NCBI RefSeq assembly: GCF_016862075.1
Contig: NZ_BOMG01000057.1
Location: forward strand, 124,001 to 188,000
DNA from: Actinoplanes couchii
Lineage (GTDB): Bacteria > Actinomycetota > Actinomycetes > Mycobacteriales > Micromonosporaceae
Direction: 5' to 3'
Length of the DNA stretch: 64,000 bases
A model generated the notes under the pieces. The model had not been told where the DNA came from, ran no database searches, and was given only the letters and a program-made list of their open reading frames with translations. This document shows positions 58,042-64,000 of this stretch, piece by piece. Numbering within the stretch: the first letter of the stretch is position 1; each line of letters opens with the position of its first letter. The position numbers were made by a program, and so were the translations under genes.

Positions 58042-59757
58042 TCAGCCGGGATGGTGTCCCGCGTACATTCCGGACGGCCGGAAACGCAGTGGGCGATCGC
58101 CGTACTCCTCCATCGCGTGCGCCAGCCAGCCCGCCGTCCGGGCCACCGCGAAGATCACCTCGCCGGCCTCGGCGGGCATGTCGTATTCCAGGGACAGTGC
58201 GGCGAGCGCCAGATCGATGTTGGCGGCGGTGCCCGATCTGGTACGCATCGTCCGGTCCAGCCGCAGAGCATCCTGCTTCGGCGCACCGTCGCCGAGCAGA
58301 TCGAACAGGGCGGTCGCGCGCGGATCCCCGTCCGGATAGAGCGGATGCCCGAACCCGGGGACCGGAACACCGGTGCGCAAGCGATCCGAAAGAGTCACCG
58401 CCGGTCCCTTGGCACCGGAGGATTCGATCAGCAGCTGGTACGCGAGACCACTCGCCGCCCCGTGCAACGGACCGTCGAGTGCGGCGAGACCGGCGCTGAC
58501 CACCGCGTACGGGTGTGCACGTGTTGACGCGGCAACCCTTGCCGCAAGTGTTGACGCGGCGATGTCGTGATCGGCGAGCAGGACCATCGCGCCGTTGAGA
58601 GCGCGCAGACCCTCCTCCGTCGGCGGGACACGGGTCAGCCGGTGCCAGAGTGCCTCGGCCAGCGGGATCGGCTTGACCGGGACACCGGTGCGGGCCGGCA
58701 GCCCGTGCACCATCGTGGCGAGCAGATCCCGTCCGGTAGCGATCACCGCGGCGGGCGACGTGTCGAACCGCAGCGGATCAGCAGCCGACGCGGCGGCGAC
58801 GATCACCCGCAGGCGGTCGGTGAGCCGGGCGGTGGCCGGCAGCTTCGCCGTGACCTCGACAACCAGATCCCACAACTTCCCGTTGACCGGAATCAGCAGG
58901 TCAGCCCCCGGCCGACCGGCCCATTCCCGGCTCGGGCCGACCGCTCCTGCCAGGCCGGCCGCTTCAGCCAGGGTGACCGTTCCCGCCGGGTCAGCCGCTT
59001 CAACCGGGGTAATCGTTGCAGCCAGGGTGACTGCCCCTGCCTGGCTGACCGTTCCTGCCGGGCCGACCGCTTCAACCAGGGTGACCGCTCCTGCCGGGCC
59101 AGCCGTTCTTACCGGGCCAGCCGCCGCAGCCGTCTCGCCCTGCGGCTCGGCTTCTCTTGATCCGGGCTCTTCGCCCGGGCGGCCGGTCTCCTCACTCGGG
59201 CGGCCGGACTCGTCCGGCTGGGCTTCCCTGCTCGGGCCTCTCGTTGCGTCCAGCCGGATGGTTTGATCGGGGTTGCCCCACTGGGCCGGCCGGTTTGCCG
59301 TTGTCACGCCGGTGGTCTCTCCCGGCTCGCCTGACTCGGCTGGTCTGTTCGAGCTGCCCGGTGTGTCCGCCCTGGCCAGCCGGACTGTGTCGGCCGGCAT
59401 GACTGTCCCGGTCGGCCGGCCTGTGTTGACTGGGGTGGGGGTCTGGTCTCCGGACCACAGGAGGGCCGCGACGGACTCGTACGAGAAGTCTCGGGCCAGG
59501 ATTGTGGCGTCCTGGCCTCGGAAGAACAGGCGGCCGTCTCTGATCAGGGTGATGCCGGTCTGGATGCCGGGGGTGGTGGGTCGTTTGCGGGTGGCCACGA
59601 AAGCGTCGACGTCGGATCTGGTGAACAGGCTGTTCTTGCCGTCGGCGTTGCGCCGGCTGGTGAGGAGACCGCGGCTGACATACGCATACACCGTCGCCTG
59701 CTTGACGCCCAGCAGGCTAGCGACTTCCTCGGTGGTCAGCAGCGGTTCAGAGGCCAT
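58042..59757 (-). CDS. Citrate synthase-like protein with N-terminal helix-turn-helix and repeat insertion
   Basis: The 571-residue protein begins with a MerR/excisionase-like DNA-binding fold ([27 protein letters not shown], about 6-52). A citrate synthase fold starts near residue 66 ([23 protein letters not shown]). It is interrupted at about 105-285 by a disordered insertion and resumes at [18 protein letters not shown]. Catalytic landmarks are present: [25 protein letters not shown] and [17 protein letters not shown]. Actinobacteria often pair such a protein with a second citrate synthase, here divergent. It may be a regulator, an enzyme or both. Confidence 0.88.
   Translation of the reverse strand: MASEPLLTTEEVASLLGVKQATVYAYVSRGLLTSRRNADGKNSLFTRSDVDAFVATRKRPTTPGIQTGITLIRDGRLFFRGQDATILARDFSYESVAALLWSGDQTPTPVNTGRPTGTVMPADTVRLARADTPGSSNRPAESGEPGETTGVTTANRPAQWGNPDQTIRLDATRGPSREAQPDESGRPSEETGRPGEEPGSREAEPQGETAAAAGPVRTAGPAGAVTLVEAVGPAGTVSQAGAVTLAATITPVEAADPAGTVTLAEAAGLAGAVGPSREWAGRPGADLLIPVNGKLWDLVVEVTAKLPATARLTDRLRVIVAAASAADPLRFDTSPAAVIATGRDLLATMVHGLPARTGVPVKPIPLAEALWHRLTRVPPTEEGLRALNGAMVLLADHDIAASTLAARVAASTRAHPYAVVSAGLAALDGPLHGAASGLAYQLLIESSGAKGPAVTLSDRLRTGVPVPGFGHPLYPDGDPRATALFDLLGDGAPKQDALRLDRTMRTRSGTAANIDLALAALSLEYDMPAEAGEVIFAVARTAGWLAHAMEEYGDRPLRFRPSGMYAGHHPG
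58930..59124. repeat. 18-bp-based in-frame repeat in the citrate synthase-like gene
   Basis: Six-residue units of the [18 protein letters not shown] type, in sets of one to three, make up residues about 212-276. Their DNA units are multiples of 18 bases and clearly related (GCCAGGGTGACCGTTCCTGC-like). Confidence 0.75.
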
Positions 59758-59824
59758 GTTGCCATCCTCTCATATTGACTGGATCAACATTGACATCAAC
59801 ATGTTGATTATCCACATTGAGGTC

Positions 59825-60988
59825 ATGTTGACAGTCAATCCTGGGCTTGCCGGTGTTGTTGCCTTCGACACCGAGATCGCCGAACCCGATCGGAACGGCG
59901 GGGCGCTGCGGTACCGCGGCGTCGACATCAACTCCCTGGCCGGGCGGGCCTCGTTCGGTGACGTCTGGGGGCTGCTCGTCGATGGTGACTTCCGTCGGGG
60001 GCTTCCGCCGGCCGGGGCGCTTCCGCCTGTGGACAACACCGGGGACATCCGGGCCGATGTGCAGGCCGCGGTGTCGCTGCTGGCCCCGCGATGGTCCATG
60101 CGTCAACTGATCGACATCTCCGACGAGCAGGCCCGCGACGACCTGGCCGCGACGTCGGCGGCGGTCCTGGACTACGTCGCCCGGGCCGCTCGCCTCTTCT
60201 CCGCGGCGGGAGGTCCGGCTGCGGGAGGGCGGGTGGTGGAGCGGGTTTCCGGGGTGGAGGGGGTTCCTGTGCCGGAGCGGCTGGTGGCTGCGGGGCGGAC
60301 TGCTACCGAGCGGTTCATGATTGCCTGGCGAGGGGAACCTGATCCTCGGCATGTGGCGGCCATCGACCGGTACTGGGTGTGTGCCGCTGAGCACGGCATG
60401 AACGCCTCCACCTTCACCGCCCGGGTTGTCGCCAGTACCGGGGCCGATGCTCCCGCCTGCGTGTCGGCTGCGATCGCGGCGCTGTCGGGGCCGCTGCACG
60501 GTGGGGCTCCGGCCCGGGCGCTCGGCATGATCGAAGAGGTCGAGCGGGGTGTGGACGCCCGGCGATACGTTCGGCGGCTGCTTGACGACGGGCAGCGGCT
60601 CATGGGGTTCGGGCATGCGATCTACCGGGCGGAGGATCCTCGGGCGCGGATCCTGCGGGAGACCGCCCGGGAACTGGCGGCTCCGCGGTACGAGGTGGCG
60701 CGGGCACTGGAACTGGCTGCCCTGGCCGAACTCCGGGAACGCAAACCGGACCGGGTTCTGGAGACGAACGTCGAGTTCTGGGCCGCGGTGGTGCTGGACT
60801 TCGCGGGCGTACCGGCGGAAATGTTTGCTTCGATGTTCACCTGTGCCCGGACCGCTGGATGGAGTGCCCACATCCTGGAACAGAAGCGCCTGGGAAAGAT
60901 CATCCGGCCGTCCGCCGACTACGTGGGGCCCGGCGAACGTGACGCCGCCGAGGTTCCCGGCTGGCCCCCGGTCACCGCTCCCCTGTGA
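59825..60988 (+). CDS. Citrate synthase family protein (second, divergent copy)
   Basis: This 387-residue type II-like citrate synthase condenses an acyl-CoA with oxaloacetate or a related keto acid. Visible segments are [51 protein letters not shown] (catalytic His), [23 protein letters not shown] (second His) and [21 protein letters not shown] with the downstream Arg. The start is taken as ATG 59825. ATG 59801 is in frame but has no ribosome site. Citrate or 2-methylcitrate synthase activity cannot be separated by eye. Confidence 0.9.
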   Translation: MLTVNPGLAGVVAFDTEIAEPDRNGGALRYRGVDINSLAGRASFGDVWGLLVDGDFRRGLPPAGALPPVDNTGDIRADVQAAVSLLAPRWSMRQLIDISDEQARDDLAATSAAVLDYVARAARLFSAAGGPAAGGRVVERVSGVEGVPVPERLVAAGRTATERFMIAWRGEPDPRHVAAIDRYWVCAAEHGMNASTFTARVVASTGADAPACVSAAIAALSGPLHGGAPARALGMIEEVERGVDARRYVRRLLDDGQRLMGFGHAIYRAEDPRARILRETARELAAPRYEVARALELAALAELRERKPDRVLETNVEFWAAVVLDFAGVPAEMFASMFTCARTAGWSAHILEQKRLGKIIRPSADYVGPGERDAAEVPGWPPVTAPL

Positions 60989-61010
60989 TGACGGCCGACC
61001 CGAAGGCGGG

Positions 61011-61157
61011 CGGCCGCCCGTGAGAACCGGACGGCCGCCCGTAAGGAACAGACTGTCGCCCGTGAGAACCGGACGGCCGCCCGTAAGGAACGGACTGTCG
61101 ACCATGAGAAACGGTCGGCCGCCCGTGAAGACCGGGCGGCCGACCAGGAACAACGGG
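61011..61157. repeat. Seven exact-period 21-bp repeats between convergent genes
   Basis: CGGCCGCCCGTGAGAACCGG-type units occur at 61011, 61032, 61053, 61074, 61095, 61116 and 61137. Odd and even copies differ in a way that suggests a 42-bp doubled unit. The array ends two bases before the stop of the minus-strand gene and has no stop codon in one frame of either strand. Confidence 0.93.
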
Positions 61158-61159
61158 TG

Positions 61160-62095
61160 TCAGGGCAGCTCGGACGGCCGGTAGGAGGTGGTCTTGCCGC
61201 CGGCGTGGACCGTCACGGTCAAGGTGTCCACCTCGCCGCCCTCGGGGCCCGGCCACCAGGCCGCCCACCAGCCGGATTTCACGCTGGCCTGCAGGAGCGC
61301 GCCGCTGTCCAGCCGGATCTCCACCGCGTCGACCCCCGGACCGGCCAGGCCGACGATGTTGGACCACTGGTCGTCACCGTCACCCAGGGAGCTCATCGTC
61401 TCCAGGTTGACGGTACCGGCGGCGGGAGCCGGCAACCCCCCGGGGCCGGCCAGGCCCATCGATGCGGCGCTCTCCTCGGCGACCATCAGGCATTCGACGA
61501 CGCCCTCCGCCTTGCTCATGATCAGCAGGGTGGCCTCGCCCCGTTGTTCGGCCAGCAGCACGTCGGCGGCCTGCGGGCTGGTCTTTCCGCCGACGTCGCC
61601 GGACGCGCACACCTTCGCCTGCGGCAGCACCTGGTCGCCGGTTCGGGAGGTGGGCATCGCAGTCCACGATGCGACGGCCTTCTCGGTGGTGCCGGGGACC
61701 AGGGCGGGCACCGCTACGGCGGCCACCGCGCCGGCGGCCATGGCTGCGGCGCCGGCGACGATCCAGCGCCGTGCGGGCGGCCGGGAGGCGGAGGTGGAGG
61801 TGGAGGCGGTGCCGTCGATCACCCGCTCGACGAAGGCCTCGGAGCGGGCCCATTCCCTGCGGCTCGGCTCGCGGCCCCGAGCGGGATCAAGAACGGCGAG
61901 CATGCCCAGATCGTGATCACGGGCGGCAGACAGGCCCCGGCCGGTGTCGCGAGCGGCGGACAGGCCCGGGTCATTGTCGCGGCCGGCAAACGACGCCCGG
62001 TCGGTGCCGCGGCCGGCGAGCGGGCCCGGGTAGGTGTCGCGCAGCGGAGATCCGGAGGCCGTGGGGTCGGTGGAGTCGTTCATGCGTTCGTCCAT
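61160..62095 (-). CDS. Membrane partner of the ECF sigma factor, with repeats
   Basis: This 311-residue protein starts at ATG 62095, eight bases after AAGGAG, and overlaps the sigma gene by 16 bases. The N-terminal 66 residues include four 10-residue LSAARDTGRG-like repeats. A membrane span follows (WIVAGAAAMAAGAVAAVAVPALV, about 110-132), then an outer domain with two Cys. There is no HxxxCxxC zinc anti-sigma motif, so it is not a standard ZAS anti-sigma factor, but its position suggests that it controls the sigma factor. Confidence 0.75.
   Translation of the reverse strand: MDERMNDSTDPTASGSPLRDTYPGPLAGRGTDRASFAGRDNDPGLSAARDTGRGLSAARDHDLGMLAVLDPARGREPSRREWARSEAFVERVIDGTASTSTSASRPPARRWIVAGAAAMAAGAVAAVAVPALVPGTTEKAVASWTAMPTSRTGDQVLPQAKVCASGDVGGKTSPQAADVLLAEQRGEATLLIMSKAEGVVECLMVAEESAASMGLAGPGGLPAPAAGTVNLETMSSLGDGDDQWSNIVGLAGPGVDAVEIRLDSGALLQASVKSGWWAAWWPGPEGGEVDTLTVTVHAGGKTTSYRPSELP
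61898..62026. repeat. 30-bp in-frame repeat in the sigma-partner gene
   Basis: Four degenerate 30-base units encode PLAGRGTDRA, SFAGRDNDPG, LSAARDTGRG and LSAARDHDLG in the N-terminal cytoplasmic part. Confidence 0.75.
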
Positions 62096-62604
62096 GACTG
62101 CTGCTCCTTGACTAGGAGGGCGGGGGCCGCCGGTTCGAGGGCGGACTGGAGGCGCTTGCGGGCCCGGGTCAGGCGCATCGCGAAGGTGGACCGGCGGCAG
62201 TTCAGCACGGTGGCGGCCTGTTCCGAGGTGAGGCCGTCGAAAGCGATCAGGGCGAGCACCTCGCGGTCGCCGGCGCTCAAGGTTCGCCAGGCGCGTTCCA
62301 GGTCGACCCGGGTGGCCGCCCCGGTGGCGCCGTCCGGTTCGTGGAAGCCGTCGCCGCTCAGGCGTACGTCCAGAGCCTGCCGCCGCAACCAACCGCGGGT
62401 CTGGTTGGCCATCGTCCGCCGGGCCACCGCGAACAACCAGGGGCGGGCGTCCTCGGGGACGTCGGCGAGCCGCCGCCAGGCGGTGAGGAACACGGTGGAC
62501 ACGATGTCCTCCGCCTCGTCCGCCGGCACCCGCCGTTCGACGAACCGCAGCAGGTCAGCGTAGGTGTTCCGGTGCAGCGCCCGGAACCGCTCTTGTTGGT
62601 CCAT
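62080..62604 (-). CDS. ECF-family RNA polymerase sigma factor
   Basis: This 174-residue sigma-70 has region 2 (YADLLRFVERRVPADEAEDIVSTVFLTAWRRLADVPEDARPWLFAVARRTMANQTR) and region 4 (LSAGDREVLALIAFDGLTSEQAATVLNCRRSTFAMRLTRARKRLQ). ATG 62604 is the start. The downstream overlapping membrane protein is its likely partner. Target promoters are unknown. No stress-response gene lies next to it to hint at the stimulus. Confidence 0.93.
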   Translation of the reverse strand: MDQQERFRALHRNTYADLLRFVERRVPADEAEDIVSTVFLTAWRRLADVPEDARPWLFAVARRTMANQTRGWLRRQALDVRLSGDGFHEPDGATGAATRVDLERAWRTLSAGDREVLALIAFDGLTSEQAATVLNCRRSTFAMRLTRARKRLQSALEPAAPALLVKEQQSWTNA

Positions 62605-62736
62605 GCCCCCTACCTGTCCGGCACGCGAAAGGCTGTCACACCCGAATCCCGGCGAAAATCCAGCCAGGCCCGGCGAGAAACGCCCATCGAAAGGCAGGCC
62701 CGAGTTCGGGACGGGCTGGTCAGAAGCGGGCCGCCC

Positions 62737-63588
62737 TCAGGCCCGGGATCGGGACTGGTCGGTCAGGGCGAAGACGCAACCCGCGGTCCCGGCCGCGCAG
62801 AGCAGGGCGACGTACAGGCTGGACGGCACGGTGAGCAGCCCGGCAGCGTCCAGGAGACCGGCCCCGGCGAGCACTGCCAGGAACCACGACAACGTCATCC
62901 GGGCCACATACCCGGTCGCCGAACGGACCGCCCCGGGGCGACGGAGCGGCGGCCGGCCGGGGTGGATCCGCAGACTTTCGGCGTAGTCGTCGGCGGCCAG
63001 CGCCAGGGACGCGGCATCGACCGCGGTGCTCATCGCCGCCGCGAAGGCGTGCAGCGCGCTACGGGCCCCGGCGTGACCGAAATCGATCGCCAGCGCACGT
63101 CCGACGGCCTCGCGGGCGCTGAGCGGGCGGCCGATCGCGAAGAGGGCCATCCCGTACGTGACCATCAGATCCGCGTCCCAGCCGGCCATGTCGACGACGC
63201 ACCGTAGTCCCTCGGCGGCGTCGGTGGGCAGGCCCGCGGCGAGCTGCGCCTGGGCGAGACGGTTGTGCAGGCGAGGGTTGCCCGGGTCCTCCCGGCAGGC
63301 GGCGGCCGCGGCGGCGATGGCCTCGGCGTGGTCGCCCAGGTGCGAGTGGGCGGCGCTCAGCCAGTGCAGGGACTCGGTGCCGTACGGGTCGAGATGCCAC
63401 GCGGCCTGCGCGGCGACCAGCGCCTCGGCCGGGTCGCCGAGGTCGAGGCGGGCACGGGCCATCCGCTGCCAGCCGCCGACGTTCTCCGGCTCCCGCCCGA
63501 CGAACGGGGTGAGCAGCCGTGCGGCATTGTGGGCACGCCCGCGGGCGAGCAGGGCATCGGCCTCGGCGAGAAGCAGCTCGGTTTGCAC
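62737..63588 (-). CDS. TPR-repeat protein with C-terminal membrane segments
   Basis: This 283-residue protein starts at GTG 63588 after GGGAG. Four to five TPR-like helix pairs are visible (AEADALLARGRAHNAARLLTPFVGREPENVGGWQRMARARLDLGDPAEALVAAQAAWHLDP and similar). Two hydrophobic helices follow near the end (MTLSWFLAVLAGAGLLDAAGLL and LYVALLCAAGTAGCVFAL). It is probably a scaffold bound to the inner face of the membrane. The partner is unknown. Confidence 0.8.
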   Translation of the reverse strand: MQTELLLAEADALLARGRAHNAARLLTPFVGREPENVGGWQRMARARLDLGDPAEALVAAQAAWHLDPYGTESLHWLSAAHSHLGDHAEAIAAAAAACREDPGNPRLHNRLAQAQLAAGLPTDAAEGLRCVVDMAGWDADLMVTYGMALFAIGRPLSAREAVGRALAIDFGHAGARSALHAFAAAMSTAVDAASLALAADDYAESLRIHPGRPPLRRPGAVRSATGYVARMTLSWFLAVLAGAGLLDAAGLLTVPSSLYVALLCAAGTAGCVFALTDQSRSRA

Positions 63589-63814
63589 GATGCTCCCGAT
63601 CGGCAGCGACCCGGGCAGCGCGTGGTCACATCACGGTGCACGTGAGTTGCCAACGGCCGACCCCAGATCAAGAGCCCCTTTCCTCGTACGCCAGCGAACT
63701 AGGTGAGAACCAACAGCCGCGACGCGCGCAACTGCCGCACGGCGGGGAAAAGGCCGCGTGACGGTGTGGCCACAACAAGAGCCGAACCGCCCCGCGCGGT
63801 CACGAGGCGCGTGG

Positions 63815-64000
63815 TCACGGGTTGCGCAGCTCGTCGCGGTAGGAGACCAGGGAGCCGATCATGCCGTGCAGGAACTTCTCGATGGTCACCAGCTCGCTGA
63901 CGGTGAAGTCGTTCATCACCGCGTCGGTGCGCGGGGCCAGCGGCGTGAAGAACGCCATCGCGAGCGCCATCCCGGCGTCCGCATAACGCAGGTGCACGAC
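63815..64000 (-). CDS. C-terminal end of a MarR-like regulator (partial)
   Basis: A frame enters from the right edge and stops at 63815. The visible 61 residues end with TDAVMNDFTVSELVTIEKFL and a helical tail, HGMIGSLVSYRDELRNP. This looks like the C-terminal dimerisation helices of a MarR/PadR-type regulator. The DNA-binding part lies outside the window, so the assignment is tentative. Confidence 0.45.
   Translation of the reverse strand, partial: VVHLRYADAGMALAMAFFTPLAPRTDAVMNDFTVSELVTIEKFLHGMIGSLVSYRDELRNP

Noticed and set aside
60999-61157. CRISPR array
   Set aside because: The 21-bp units are contiguous with no unique spacers, and there are no cas genes. The same holds for the other arrays.

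Overview
The window is very GC-rich, and its coding sequence has strong third-position GC. GTG and TTG starts are frequent, and neighbouring genes often overlap by 1-4 bases. Gene content (CBM2 cellulases, a CebR box, AglEFG, HelR, a HemD-type nitrite regulator, DUF4873 and DUF4253 proteins) points to a soil actinomycete, most likely Micromonosporaceae and close to Actinoplanes. That placement is inferred from gene content, not from a marker gene. I see no tRNA, rRNA, CRISPR array, insertion sequence or prophage.

Layout. 0-5.6 kb holds small proteins, smpB, a luciferase-like oxidoreductase, a succinate-semialdehyde-type dehydrogenase and a lone sugar-binding lipoprotein. 5.6-9.1 kb holds a HelD/HelR RNA-polymerase remodeler with a rifamycin-associated element upstream, a Nudix hydrolase and a YrdC/YciO-type protein. 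9.1-14.7 kb is a seven-gene minus-strand run of two ABC exporters around a two-component system. 14.7-22.8 kb holds an SGNH hydrolase and a three-gene cellulose/xyloglucan operon (GH74, GH48, AA10 LPMO, each with CBM2) behind a perfect CebR operator. 23-28.2 kb holds UDP-glucose dehydrogenase and an AglEFG-type importer without an ATPase gene. 28.2-35.5 kb holds an MFS exporter, a secreted metzincin, a third ABC exporter, a tandem DUF600-like protein and a Gly/His-tailed secreted protein.

35.6-42.8 kb is a nitrite-assimilation block on the minus strand, in transcription order: an NnaR-like HemD/winged-helix regulator, a CbiX-type chelatase, nirB, nirD and narK. 42.8-50.2 kb holds a DUF4253 protein and an oxidative cluster: a diiron AurF-like oxygenase diverging from TetR-DUF4873-Baeyer-Villiger-type monooxygenase-SDR-alpha/beta hydrolase. 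50.6-53.9 kb is one 1107-residue membrane protein built mostly of repeats. 54.5-64 kb holds a MarR/ABC pair, a nitroreductase, two divergent citrate synthase-like proteins, an ECF sigma factor with a membrane partner, a TPR protein and the end of another gene.

The most unusual feature is a zone from about 39.7 to 62 kb where short tandem repeats lie inside otherwise ordinary genes and in the gaps between them. Periods are nearly always multiples of three (15, 18, 21, 24, 30, 36, 45 and 60 bp). They add low-complexity peptides to NirB, DUF4253, TetR, a citrate synthase and the ECF partner, and make up most of the 1107-residue protein. The same zone is rich in the word GTGTTGAC and its relatives, including a 4 x 15 bp array, and the same 13-mer occurs inside two conserved genes. 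I know of no described system that explains this combination.
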